Part shown: positions 1 through 6,720 of the stretch, piece by piece
Layout of the letters: each line of letters opens with the position of its first letter
Numbering within the stretch: position 1 is the first letter of the stretch
Assembly: GCA_947258625.1 (NCBI GenBank)
Contig: CAMYJN010000091.1
Span: forward strand, 1 to 7,803
Origin: an uncultured Polyangiaceae bacterium
GTDB lineage: Bacteria; Myxococcota_A; Polyangia; Polyangiales; Houyiibacteriaceae
Direction of reading: 5' to 3'
DNA length: 7,803 nucleotides
The notes under the pieces: generated by a model
The model's database searches: none
Seen by the model: the letters and a program-made list of their open reading frames with translations, nothing else
What the model was told of the DNA's origin: nothing
Position numbers and translations under genes: made by a program

Positions 1-1131
1 GGATAACACCTCGGTTTCGAGCCCGTTGGTCTCTCCGAGCTCTACGGTTCGAATGACTGCGGTGCCATCTTCGACGACGAACGTCGCCCAGGAATCCTCC
101 GAACGGAAGACGGCGCTGGCGGGCACCCGAAGAACGTCCTTGCCTTCCCAGACCGAAATGCGCGCTTCGACTCGGTAGCCATCACCCAAGCTCCGCCAAA
201 GCTCGCGATCGTCGTCCATGTTGATGATCACGTTCACCCGCTGCTCTTCGACACCGAGCGCCGAGAGCTTGGTAAACGCGGACGGCTCGACGATTCGCAC
301 GTGGCCGCGCAAGGGATTCTTTCCTCCCCATCGCTCGATCAAGGTTGGGGCCCCTGGTGGAATCCGGGTTGCATCCTGGCTCAGGACGTCGACGACGACT
401 TCGAGCGCGGCAGGATCACCCAGCTCCAAGATGGGTGTACCACTCTGAACCACGCCTTCGCTTTCGTGGAACAGTTTGAGGACTTGGCCGGCGACGGGCG
501 AGATGATCTCCAACTGCTCTCCTTCTTCGCCCTGCCCGCTCAGCTGCATCAGGGTCGTCTGCGCGAGCTTGAGCTGGTGCTCTGCAACACGCCCGCCAAA
601 CTCCGCAGATCGGAGCTCTTCCTCACTGCTGCGGTACGTCGATACCGCGCGATCCGCATCGCTCCGCGCCAACCCTCCTTGCTGCACGACCGCCTGCGCC
701 CGCTGAGATTCCTGCTTCGCGAAGTCGCGCTGAAATCTCGCGCGGTTGACCGCAGCTTGCGCCTGGCGCCGTGCAGCCATCGCAGCATCGACCCGCGCTT
801 TGGCCTCGGCCCTCGTCCGTGAATCGAGAAGTGGCGGGGGAAGCGGCACCAGCCGAGCGAGGACCTGTTCCTGTTCAATTGAATCGCCTGCCTCGAGGTC
901 GGGCCGAGCCAGGTTGCCCGTGACCGGAGCGGACACGGTGTAGCGATCCTTGACGCGTGTCCGTCCGTCCTCGTTGACGGTGACGACGAGCGCCCCTCGA
1001 CTGACCTCGGCGACCTCAACTTCGACCGGATTCGGAATCCACGCGACCACGATCAGCCCAACAACGGCAAGGACCGCCAACGCGATGAGAACCCGTCGAA
1101 TCCATTTCCTCAAACCGGACGCCTTATCCAT
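1..1131 (-). CDS. HlyD-family periplasmic adaptor (membrane fusion protein) of an ABC exporter, 3' end beyond the window
   Basis: Periplasmic adaptor that would link the inner-membrane ABC permease encoded just upstream to an outer-membrane channel. The visible 377 codons are open to the left edge, so the C-terminus is missing. Residues 1-13 are basic and cytosolic, and a single membrane anchor spans about 14-32 (VLIALAVLAVVGLIVVAWI). The first half of a biotinyl-lipoyl domain lies at about 62-94 (VSAPVTGNL...GDSIEQEQVLARL). An Ala/Gln/Arg-rich alpha-helical hairpin (coiled coil) follows at about 104-198. The second lipoyl half is at about 207-240 (IISPVAGQVLKL...GTPILELGDP), and beta-barrel and membrane-proximal parts begin after 240. 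This order is classic for HlyD/AcrA-type adaptors. The ATG at 1129-1131 is chosen because AAGGAG sits 9 nt upstream; the ATG 6 nt earlier runs into a stop after four codons. It is the third gene of the operon, 13 nt after the permease stop. Family assignment is firm; the transported substrate is unknown. Confidence 0.93.
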   Translation of the reverse strand, partial: MDKASGLRKWIRRVLIALAVLAVVGLIVVAWIPNPVEVEVAEVSRGALVVTVNEDGRTRVKDRYTVSAPVTGNLARPDLEAGDSIEQEQVLARLVPLPPPLLDSRTRAEAKARVDAAMAARRQAQAAVNRARFQRDFAKQESQRAQAVVQQGGLARSDADRAVSTYRSSEEELRSAEFGGRVAEHQLKLAQTTLMQLSGQGEEGEQLEIISPVAGQVLKLFHESEGVVQSGTPILELGDPAALEVVVDVLSQDATRIPPGAPTLIERWGGKNPLRGHVRIVEPSAFTKLSALGVEEQRVNVIINMDDDRELWRSLGDGYRVEARISVWEGKDVLRVPASAVFRSEDSWATFVVEDGTAVIRTVELGETNGLETEVLS

Positions 1132-1140
1132 GCGCCATCT

Positions 1141-1146
1141 CTCCTT
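1141..1146 (-). promoter_or_regulatory. Shine-Dalgarno of the HlyD gene, overlapping the permease stop codon
   Basis: On the minus strand the sequence reads TAAGGAG. The TAA (1145-1147) is the permease stop and AAGGAG (1141-1146) is a strong ribosome binding site 9 nt before the adaptor ATG. Sharing bases between stop codon and Shine-Dalgarno suggests translational coupling. It also decides the adaptor start. Confidence 0.75.
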
Positions 1147-3514
1147 ACTCTCTCGTCTTGAGCACGCCAATTAAGTCCAGTGTATCGAGCCTCCGCCGGA
1201 CGAGGAGCGCGCTCAGGACGGCCGCGGCCAAGATTACCACGACCGAAAATGCATAGGTCTGGGACGAGATCAGCATCGGCAGCCGAAACTGCTCCGGGTC
1301 AGCCTGGAGCTCGATGAGCGCCTTGGCCCCCCAGGTCCCCAAGACCATTCCGACCGGGATTCCCAAGCAAACCTGGATGGCCTGCTCGCCGAGGAGGATT
1401 GCCGAGATCTCGGTCCGGGTGAACCCGAGGACTCGCAGGGTGGCCAGATCGCGGCTTCGAACCGAGAGGCTCACGCGGGCGTTGTTGTAGACCACGGCTA
1501 CCGCGATGGCCGTGGCAAACAACGTGAGTATCAGCGTGATCACCTGCATCGTCTTCCTCGTTTGATCCTCGAACCTCTCCAAGACCGTCCGCTTGCGATG
1601 AATGCTCTGGACGGTGGGAATGTCGGTGAGGTATCGGTGCAGCTCCGCTTCTCGTTCCGGGTTCACGCGCAGTAGGGCCGTGTTGATCGTTGGCTTCTCG
1701 CGGAGCAGGCCGTGCAGGCTGCTCTTTTGCATGTAGCCCTGGATTCCAAACGCTTCGTCGATCGTTCCGCTCACGCGGACTTGCCTCGTCCCACGGTCGC
1801 CTTCCTTGAGCTCGACGTCGATCAGGTCGCCCGGCTTTGCGTCGAGAATGTCGGCCAACACATCCGTGATCAAGACTCCGCTGTGCGGGATTCGAGCGGG
1901 CTGAAACTGGCGCGTGAACAGCCTCCTCAGATGGCTGTCCGGGGGAAGCCCGATGAGCACGCTGTCCCGCCAGCGCGGTCCCAAACGAAACCGCACCGGC
2001 GTCATCCGGTAGCCATCGACCTGATCGACACCCGGCAGATGCGCCAGGTATCCCAGGCCCCGGTTCGCGACCTCATTCTTGAAGATCACGCTAATGTCTT
2101 CTCGCTGCTGGCGCCCGAACTGCAGGTCGAGGATCGGCCCGTGCGCATCCTTTCCGAACCGGCCCAGGATGATGATCGCCAGGGCGAAGGCGATCCCGGC
2201 AGAAGAGAGGACGGTGCGAAGCGGGCGCCGCCAAACCTCGCGAAAAACCATCATGGTGGTTTGGTGGAGCCGTCGGAGACCGGGCATCTGCTCGATCGGC
2301 GAAGCGCGGTAGCGCGCGGGAGAGGGAGGCCGCATGGCTTCTGCGGGTGGAAGCGTCACCGCGCTCCGAACGGCGAACGCAATTCCAGCGACCGCGGCGA
2401 GCAGGCTGGCGATGACGGCATTGATGGCAACGGGCAGATCGATGCGTCCTCGAGTCATCGGCAGACGGAAGAAGCCTGCGTAGAGGTCGAGCATGGCGTC
2501 GGCCAGCCAGGCCCCAAACGCCACGCCGATCGCCGAGCCGAATAAGACGATGACGCAGACCATCTTGAGGTAATGCAACGCGATCGTGGAGTTCTTGTAC
2601 CCCACGGCTTTAATCACGGCGATTTGGCCACGCTGCATCGTCACCATTCTGGAAAACACGACGTTCAACAGAAAGGCTGCCACTGCGAGAAACGCGCCCG
2701 GAAGAAAGACCACCTCCGCTTCGATTTGTGCGATCTCTCCCTCTAGAATGGAGTTGGAGATCTGCAGATCTCTTCCGTATGCGCCCAAGCCTCCATAAGG
2801 CTCTAGGATTCGATCGACCCCGATGAGCACGGCCTTCTCGTCGGCGCCCGGCTCCAAGCGTACGACGACATCGTTGAATGCTCCCTCCATCTGAAACGCC
2901 GCCGCGACGGAGGTGCCCGACATCCACATCGGGGCAAAACGCTCATCGTCCGACGTGATGCCACCTGGCTCGATCGCAAAAACGTATTCTGGGGAGAGCG
3001 CCAGGCCCACGACGATCAGCTCGTGGAGCTTCCCGTTGAGAATCGCTGGAATCGTGGAGCCGGGTCGGAGGCCGTGCTCGTTGGCAAATGGCTCGTAGAT
3101 GAGCACCTCGTCCCCGCGGCCGGGCTCCGGAAAGCGGCCCGACTTCACATAGACGTCGTTCATTGCGGGCCTGCCGTGGCTGGGTAGCGAGATGATCTGA
3201 CCGTGCGCGGGCGTGAGCATGCCATCGATCGGCAAGAGCACCTCTTCGACGATTCGAGGGTAGACGGACGCCACTCCACGAACTTCGCCGAGCCGATCGG
3301 TCACCGAATCGGGCGCTCGCTTCACGCGTGCGAACACGTCGCCAAACCGGTACTGCTCATAATACGCTGCCTTGGAATCCCCAAGTGCGCGCCATGCGCT
3401 CCTGAGCGTGATGTAGTTGGCGACGCCCACCGCGACCACCAGAGCAATCGTGAGGGCCTGCCCCTTGAGGCGCATCAAGTCGCGAAGAAGCTTCCGGTCA
3501 AGAACGCTCACCAT
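1145..3514 (-). CDS. ABC transporter permease with two FtsX-type modules
   Basis: Inner-membrane permease of the MacB/LolC/FtsX superfamily, 789 residues. Hydrophobic segments appear at about 19-37, 268-289, 317-340, 362-385, 433-452, 656-678, 707-735 and 754-773. This gives two repeats of one TM, a large periplasmic domain (about 40-265 and 455-650), then three TMs. The cytoplasmic loops after the domains carry the usual FtsX-like sequences ([16 protein letters not shown] near 296-311 and [16 protein letters not shown] near 688-703). Such permeases act by mechanotransmission, moving substrates from the periplasm or outer leaflet outward rather than through a cytoplasmic pore. The ATG overlaps the ATPase stop by 7 nt, with no good Shine-Dalgarno at normal distance, so expression is probably coupled. 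Two-module single-chain permeases of this length are common beside a HlyD gene. Lipid, peptide or drug could be the cargo; nothing in the sequence decides. Confidence 0.92.
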   Translation of the reverse strand: MVSVLDRKLLRDLMRLKGQALTIALVVAVGVANYITLRSAWRALGDSKAAYYEQYRFGDVFARVKRAPDSVTDRLGEVRGVASVYPRIVEEVLLPIDGMLTPAHGQIISLPSHGRPAMNDVYVKSGRFPEPGRGDEVLIYEPFANEHGLRPGSTIPAILNGKLHELIVVGLALSPEYVFAIEPGGITSDDERFAPMWMSGTSVAAAFQMEGAFNDVVVRLEPGADEKAVLIGVDRILEPYGGLGAYGRDLQISNSILEGEIAQIEAEVVFLPGAFLAVAAFLLNVVFSRMVTMQRGQIAVIKAVGYKNSTIALHYLKMVCVIVLFGSAIGVAFGAWLADAMLDLYAGFFRLPMTRGRIDLPVAINAVIASLLAAVAGIAFAVRSAVTLPPAEAMRPPSPARYRASPIEQMPGLRRLHQTTMMVFREVWRRPLRTVLSSAGIAFALAIIILGRFGKDAHGPILDLQFGRQQREDISVIFKNEVANRGLGYLAHLPGVDQVDGYRMTPVRFRLGPRWRDSVLIGLPPDSHLRRLFTRQFQPARIPHSGVLITDVLADILDAKPGDLIDVELKEGDRGTRQVRVSGTIDEAFGIQGYMQKSSLHGLLREKPTINTALLRVNPEREAELHRYLTDIPTVQSIHRKRTVLERFEDQTRKTMQVITLILTLFATAIAVAVVYNNARVSLSVRSRDLATLRVLGFTRTEISAILLGEQAIQVCLGIPVGMVLGTWGAKALIELQADPEQFRLPMLISSQTYAFSVVVILAAAVLSALLVRRRLDTLDLIGVLKTRE

Positions 3515-4239
3515 GTCAGTTCGGCCGGCGACACCTTCTCGTCATTGCGCTGCTCGCTGGCCACCATGCCGTCGGCCAATGAAACGACGCGGTCGGCCAT
3601 CGAAGCGATCGGTGCGTGGTGGGTGATCACCGCCGTGGTGGTTCCAAGCGATCGGTTCACCTCGTCGATGACCTCGAGCACGCGGATCCCAGTCTTGAAG
3701 TCGAGCGCACCGGTGGGCTCGTCGCAGAGCAAGATCTCCGGCTGCTTGGCAACGGCGCGCGCAATGGCGACTCGCTGCTGCTCGCCGCCGGAGAGCTGAG
3801 CCGGGAAGTGATCCATTCGCTCGGTCAGACCCACCAGCTCGAGAGCCTCTCGCGGGTCCAAGGGAGTCTTCGAGATCTCGGTGACCAGGGCGATGTTTTC
3901 ACGCGCGGTGAGGCTAGGGACAAGATTGTAGAACTGGAATACGAAGCCGACATGGTCGCGACGAAAATTGGTGAGCTCCCGCTCGCCGTGCCCGGCAATG
4001 TCATCGCCTCGGTACAGGACTCGGCCGGACGTCGGCACGTCGAGCGCCCCGAGAATGTTGAGCAAGGTCGACTTCCCGCTGCCCGAAGGGCCGAGAAGGA
4101 CCATGAGCTCTCCTTCATAGAGCGGCACGTTCACGCCTCTCAACGCGTGCACTTGGACATCACCCATCTGATACACCTTGCTGACATCCTCAGCGGTGAG
4201 AATAGAGGTGCGTTCGCTGCTTGGGCTGGGCTCTGGCAT
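3508..4239 (-). CDS. ABC transporter ATP-binding protein, MacB/LolD (lipoprotein/macrolide export) type
   Basis: Cytoplasmic nucleotide-binding subunit that powers the adjacent permease, 243 residues from the ATG at 4237-4239. Visible motifs are Walker [10 protein letters not shown] (50-58), Q-loop Gln102 in [17 protein letters not shown], signature LSGGEQQR (149-156), Walker B ILLCDE with the following PTGALD (169-180), and H-loop His207 in VITHH. The [10 protein letters not shown] stretch and GALD are typical of the LolD/MacB/DevA branch. A TTG four codons upstream (4249-4251) could extend the protein, but GGAAG lies 5 nt before the ATG and nothing comparable precedes the TTG, so the ATG is preferred. 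It is the first gene of the operon and its stop overlaps the permease start. All catalytic residues are intact, so a working ATPase is expected. Confidence 0.94.
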   Translation of the reverse strand: MPEPSPSSERTSILTAEDVSKVYQMGDVQVHALRGVNVPLYEGELMVLLGPSGSGKSTLLNILGALDVPTSGRVLYRGDDIAGHGERELTNFRRDHVGFVFQFYNLVPSLTARENIALVTEISKTPLDPREALELVGLTERMDHFPAQLSGGEQQRVAIARAVAKQPEILLCDEPTGALDFKTGIRVLEVIDEVNRSLGTTTAVITHHAPIASMADRVVSLADGMVASEQRNDEKVSPAELTW

Positions 4240-4263
4240 CACGGCTTCCAACTAGCGTGCTCG

Positions 4264-4292
4264 TTCGTACGCTTTGTGCCGATCCAGGTCAA
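4264..4292 (-). promoter_or_regulatory. Possible sigma70-like promoter of the ABC exporter operon
   Basis: On the minus strand TTGACC (4287-4292, five of six matches to TTGACA) is followed after 17 nt by TACGAA (4264-4269, only three of six matches to TATAAT). It lies 24 nt before the ATPase ATG, which would give a very short leader. The -35 box and spacing are good but the -10 is poor, so this is a tentative call. Confidence 0.3.
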
Positions 4293-4309
4293 CTCATCCT
4301 TGAATGGAT

Positions 4310-4332
4310 TGGGTCCAGGAGGGTATGACCCA
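4310..4332. repeat. Short inverted repeat in the divergent intergenic region
   Basis: TGGGTC (4310-4315) and GACCCA (4327-4332) are perfect reverse complements separated by 11 nt. They sit between the divergent ABC operon and the hydrolase gene. A second, nested pair GTATG/CATAC occupies 4323-4335. They could be an operator or leader hairpin for the hydrolase gene, but 5-6 bp arms in GC-rich DNA arise easily by chance. Confidence 0.3.
4317..4323 (+). promoter_or_regulatory. Strong Shine-Dalgarno-like AGGAGGG upstream of the hydrolase gene, at an odd distance
   Basis: AGGAGGG is the only good ribosome binding site in this intergenic stretch. It lies 41 nt before the preferred hydrolase ATG (4365). 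The only in-frame start at a plausible distance is a CTG at 4335, 11 nt downstream. An out-of-frame ATG at 4325 is just 1 nt away and opens a 21-codon reading frame ending at 4390. It may serve the CTG start or a short leader ORF, or be coincidental. Confidence 0.35.
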
Positions 4333-4364
4333 TACTGTCGACACCGATCGGCCAGCCATTGCTC

Positions 4365-5252
4365 ATGCTCGCCGAATCCGATTTCAATAACATCACGCGC
4401 GGCGGGCAAACCTGGCGCTACGCCGACACTGGGCAAGGGCCGGTCGTCGTACTGATTCATGGCTTCCCCGACACGCCGCAGTCCTATGCAGGAATCGCAC
4501 GGGCTCTGAACGACGCGGGTTACCGAACCATCGTGCCATACCTTCGTGGCTATCACCCGAACACCTTGGTGCCCGGTCGGCCGTACGACGCCTTGCACCT
4601 CGCCGAAGACGCAATCGGCCTCCTCGATGCATTGGAGGTCAGGTCGGCGGTCTTCATCGGGCACGATTGGGGGGCCGCGCTGGTCTGGGGCGCAGCCGCA
4701 TTGGCACCCGATCGGGTCGACGGCATCGTTCCCATTGCGATCCCCCATCCGCGAACGCTGAAACCCAAGAACGCGATTCAAGCGCTCGGCCTCCTCGTCA
4801 TGGCACGACACTTCCTCTACTTCCGCTTGCCCTGGGCCGAATCGGGAACGCGGCGCGGCAACTTTCGATACATCGATGCGCTTTATCGGCGCTGGGCGCC
4901 GGGCTGGAAAGGCCCTGAACGGGACGCAGCGTTGGCGCGTGCAAAGGACGCCTTTTCGACGCCCGAGGTGCTCGAGGCCTCCATCGACTACTACCGTGCA
5001 CTCGGTTCGAAGATCGACCCGCGCCTGCTCGCGCCAATTGCGTGCAGCGGCCTGCTGGTCGCGGGCGGCCAAGACTTTGGCGGTCATCTCGGGCCGTACA
5101 AGAAATCGCAAGGTCTGCTGGGAGGCGGCGCCGAGCTTCTCGTGATGCCGCAGGCGGGACACTGGCCCCACCGCGAAGAAGAGTCCCAGTTTACGGACGC
5201 ACTCGTAGGATTCTTGGACGAGCTGCATGGAAAAGCGCGTTCGGCGACTTGA
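4365..5252 (+). CDS. Alpha/beta hydrolase, epoxide hydrolase-like
   Basis: Predicted cytoplasmic alpha/beta-fold hydrolase of 295 residues, the normal size for bacterial epoxide hydrolases; no signal peptide. The oxyanion-hole motif is HGFP (32-35). The nucleophile elbow is GHDWG (99-103) with Asp101, as in epoxide hydrolases and haloalkane dehalogenases rather than a Ser as in esterases. The cap region contains YFRLPWAE (152-159), resembling the YFQ-PG-AE signature of epoxide hydrolases. The charge-relay Asp is probably Asp237 (GGQDF) and the base His266 (QAGHWPH). Epoxide hydrolases open epoxides to diols through an alkyl-enzyme ester on the Asp. Cap tyrosines that activate the epoxide cannot be assigned with certainty. 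Start is uncertain: ATG 4365 fits the family N-terminus, but TTG 4359 and CTG 4335 are in frame. It is divergent from the ABC operon and followed after 58 nt by arsM, which appears to have its own promoter, so a functional link to arsenic is not established. A haloalkane dehalogenase is the main alternative. Confidence 0.85.
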   Translation: MLAESDFNNITRGGQTWRYADTGQGPVVVLIHGFPDTPQSYAGIARALNDAGYRTIVPYLRGYHPNTLVPGRPYDALHLAEDAIGLLDALEVRSAVFIGHDWGAALVWGAAALAPDRVDGIVPIAIPHPRTLKPKNAIQALGLLVMARHFLYFRLPWAESGTRRGNFRYIDALYRRWAPGWKGPERDAALARAKDAFSTPEVLEASIDYYRALGSKIDPRLLAPIACSGLLVAGGQDFGGHLGPYKKSQGLLGGGAELLVMPQAGHWPHREEESQFTDALVGFLDELHGKARSAT

Positions 5253-5261
5253 CGAATTTGG

Positions 5262-5291
5262 TTGACAGCCTCAATCATTTAGTTGCATCAT
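5262..5291 (+). promoter_or_regulatory. Probable sigma70-like promoter of arsM-marR
   Basis: A perfect -35 hexamer TTGACA (5262-5267) lies 9 nt after the hydrolase stop. At 18 nt spacing is CATCAT (5286-5291, four of six to TATAAT). The region is notably AT-richer than the flanking genes. The -10 falls inside the palindrome at 5280-5298, so a protein bound there would block RNA polymerase. The -10 call is the weak part. Confidence 0.55.
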
Positions 5292-5298
5292 TCAACTA
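5280..5298. promoter_or_regulatory. Palindromic operator candidate TAGTTG-N7-CAACTA
   Basis: Perfect 6-bp arms TAGTTG (5280-5285) and CAACTA (5293-5298) are separated by 7 nt, a 19-bp dyad. Its size, AT content and TAGTTG/CAACTA arms match the kind of site bound by MarR-family dimers. It overlaps the putative -10 element and ends 2 nt before the arsM Shine-Dalgarno. The MarR protein encoded in the same operon is the obvious candidate ligand-controlled repressor. ATCATT occurs twice here (5274-5279 and 5287-5292), which may help extend recognition. Confidence 0.55.
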
Positions 5299-5300
5299 TC

Positions 5301-5305
5301 GGAGG
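5301..5305 (+). promoter_or_regulatory. Shine-Dalgarno of arsM
   Basis: GGAGG lies 5 nt before the ATG at 5311. It decides that ATG over the TTG codon immediately before it (5308). Confidence 0.75.
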
Positions 5306-5310
5306 CTTTG

Positions 5311-6123
5311 ATGGAAAAAGATCGAGTACATGACGTCGTGAAGTCGGGCTACGCAGAGGTGGCTCGCCAAGGAGGCGGCTGCTGCGGGGCAGGCGCCACG
5401 AGCGCTCACGGGCAAACCGCAGCCCTCATCGGCTATGCCGAAGAGGACATCACGGGCGCAGCGGCCGACGCCAATCTCGGCCTCGGATGCGGCAACCCGA
5501 CCGCGCTCGCCAGCCTGAAGCCAGGCGAAGTCGTCGTGGACTTGGGTTCTGGCGCCGGTTTCGACGCCCTGCTTTCCGCAGAAAAGCTGGGGCCAGAGGG
5601 TCGGTTCATCGGTGTCGACATGACCTCTGAGATGCTCGAGCGGGCCCGCACCAACGCGGTTAAAGCCGGTTTCGCGCGAACGGTCGAGTTTCGCGAGGGT
5701 CTCATCGAAAACCTCCCCGTCGCCTCTGACAGCGTGGACGTCGTGATCTCCAACTGCGTGATCAACCTCAGCCCCGACAAGGCTCAGGTGTTTCGAGAAG
5801 CGTATCGCGTGCTCAAGCCCGGCGGACGCCTCGCCGTCAGTGACATCGTGCTGAGCAAGCCCTTGCCTCCCCACATCGCGAAGGTCGCGGAGAGCTGGAT
5901 CGCCTGCGTCGGTGGTGCCTTGGTCGAAGAGGAGTACTTTGGCCACATGCGTGCGGCAGGCTTCGAGAACATCGAGCACACGCGAAAGCCGGCCGCCCCT
6001 ATGCTGACGTCGAGCCTGCAAGACCCGATGTGGAAGGCCGCGGTCGAGCTCGTCGGCGAAGAACGAATCGTGGAGCTTGCAGATACCGTGTTCAGCTACG
6101 CGGTGACCGCCGAAAAACGATGA
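5311..6123 (+). CDS. arsM: Arsenite S-adenosylmethionine methyltransferase ArsM
   Basis: Cytosolic enzyme that transfers methyl groups from S-adenosylmethionine to As(III), producing methylated and partly volatile arsenicals. The protein has 270 residues, close to short bacterial ArsM forms. The N-terminus has GGGCCGAG (Cys24, Cys25). NLGLGCGNP holds Cys60, then the SAM-binding motif DLGSGAGFD (77-85) and the acidic strand end in GVDMTSEM (101-108). SNCVINLSPDK holds Cys149 and the WIACVGGAL region holds Cys199. Cys60, Cys149 and Cys199 correspond to the three arsenite-coordinating cysteines known from algal CmArsM (72, 174, 224); the 149-199 spacing of 50 is identical to 174-224. The ATG has GGAGG 5 nt upstream. 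It is first in a two-gene operon with the MarR regulator, whose ATG overlaps the arsM stop (ATGA). No arsR, arsC or arsB is visible nearby, so this looks like a stand-alone methylation unit. Assignment is strong; product profile (mono-, di- or trimethyl) is not readable. Confidence 0.95.
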   Translation: MEKDRVHDVVKSGYAEVARQGGGCCGAGATSAHGQTAALIGYAEEDITGAAADANLGLGCGNPTALASLKPGEVVVDLGSGAGFDALLSAEKLGPEGRFIGVDMTSEMLERARTNAVKAGFARTVEFREGLIENLPVASDSVDVVISNCVINLSPDKAQVFREAYRVLKPGGRLAVSDIVLSKPLPPHIAKVAESWIACVGGALVEEEYFGHMRAAGFENIEHTRKPAAPMLTSSLQDPMWKAAVELVGEERIVELADTVFSYAVTAEKR

Positions 6124-6554
6124 GCTCCGTCGTCGAAGACGTGATTGCGTTCTGCCGGATGTTCTCCTCGTTCGAGCGCGAGGAGATCTGCTGCGGGACG
6201 GTGAGCCCGGCGCAGTGCGTGCTCCTGCAAACTCTGATGGACGGCGAATGGGACGTGAGCGGACTCGCCGCGCAAGCGAGGGTCACCAAAGGCGCGATGA
6301 CCAGATTGGTCGACGGCCTCGAATCCCGAGGCTGGGTCGCCCGCGAGAGAGCGGAAAACGACGGCCGCCGCGTGCTCGTCTCACTGACGGGAGAGGGCAA
6401 AAAGGAAGCCAAGCGCCTCTTCCGCCTCACCGAAAAGAGCATCGCCACCCTCCTCGAACGAATCCCCCCCGCCGAGCGGGACCAAACCGTACGAAGCATC
6501 CATCTCCTCCGCAAAGCAGCCGAACAAACCCGAGAGCAACTCGACTGCTGCTGA
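6120..6554 (+). CDS. Cysteine-rich MarR-family transcriptional regulator, likely controlling arsM
   Basis: Small winged helix-turn-helix regulator of 144 residues, the usual MarR length. Helices flank a DNA-binding core: SPAQCVLLQTL (29-39), DVSGLAAQARVTKGAMTRLVDGLESRGWVARER (45-77, the HTH with recognition helix near KGAMTRLVDGL), the wing ENDGRRVLVSLT (79-90), then dimerisation helices. It has six cysteines: Cys12, Cys24, Cys25, Cys33 (a CC-x7-C cluster just before the HTH), Cys143 and Cys144 at the very C-terminus. This is unusual for MarR proteins and suits thiol binding of a trivalent metalloid, or redox sensing. The ATG overlaps the arsM stop by 4 nt, so the two are translationally coupled. 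A fitting palindrome overlaps the operon promoter. I infer an As(III)-responsive autorepressor that releases arsM; the family call is firm, the ligand is inference. A longer in-frame start at 6030 inside arsM is rejected because it lacks family similarity. Confidence 0.88.
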   Translation: MSSVVEDVIAFCRMFSSFEREEICCGTVSPAQCVLLQTLMDGEWDVSGLAAQARVTKGAMTRLVDGLESRGWVARERAENDGRRVLVSLTGEGKKEAKRLFRLTEKSIATLLERIPPAERDQTVRSIHLLRKAAEQTREQLDCC

Positions 6555-6573
6555 ACAAGGACCCCGACTCCCA

Positions 6574-6699
6574 CACTGACACTGACACTGACACTGACAC
6601 TGACACTGACACTGACACTGACACTGACACTGACACTGACACTGACACTGGCACTGGCACTGGCACTGACACTGGCACTGGCACTGGCGCTGGCGCTGT
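6574..6699. repeat. Hexanucleotide tandem repeat, 21 units of CACTGA and variants
   Basis: The array reads 12 perfect CACTGA units (6574-6645), three CACTGG, one CACTGA, three CACTGG, then CGCTGG and CGCTGT, 126 bp in all. It fills most of the 166-bp gap between marR and the sirtuin gene; the rest (6555-6573 and 6700-6720) shows no clear terminator or promoter. The unit is a multiple of three, so copy change does not shift a reading frame. Degeneration is confined to the right side. The left block is perfectly homogeneous, a sign of recent slippage expansion. The reading frames across it (Thr-Asp or Ser-Val repeats) are not convincing proteins. Confidence 0.97.
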
Positions 6700-6720
6700 G
6701 ATCCCGCTACCTACCCCCCC

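Noticed and set aside
1712..2545. 277-codon plus-strand frame inside the permease gene
   Set aside because: Fully contained in a permease with clear membrane topology; composition is rich in Arg, Asp, Gly and Pro without any motif, typical of a shadow frame.
4249..4254. CAACTA half-site of the arsM operator motif near the ABC operon start
   Set aside because: No matching TAGTTG arm at the right distance; a single hexamer is expected by chance.
3616..4455. 279-codon plus-strand frame opposite the ATPase
   Set aside because: Antisense to intact Walker A, signature and Walker B motifs; no domain visible.
4239..5228. Long antisense reading frame of 329 codons opposite the hydrolase
   Set aside because: It is the mirror of a well-supported gene in GC-rich DNA, where antisense frames stay open by codon bias. 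Its translation shows no recognisable domain.
5296..6021. 241-codon minus-strand frame opposite arsM
   Set aside because: Antisense to arsM with all its key residues; His/Asp/Val-rich translation without family resemblance.
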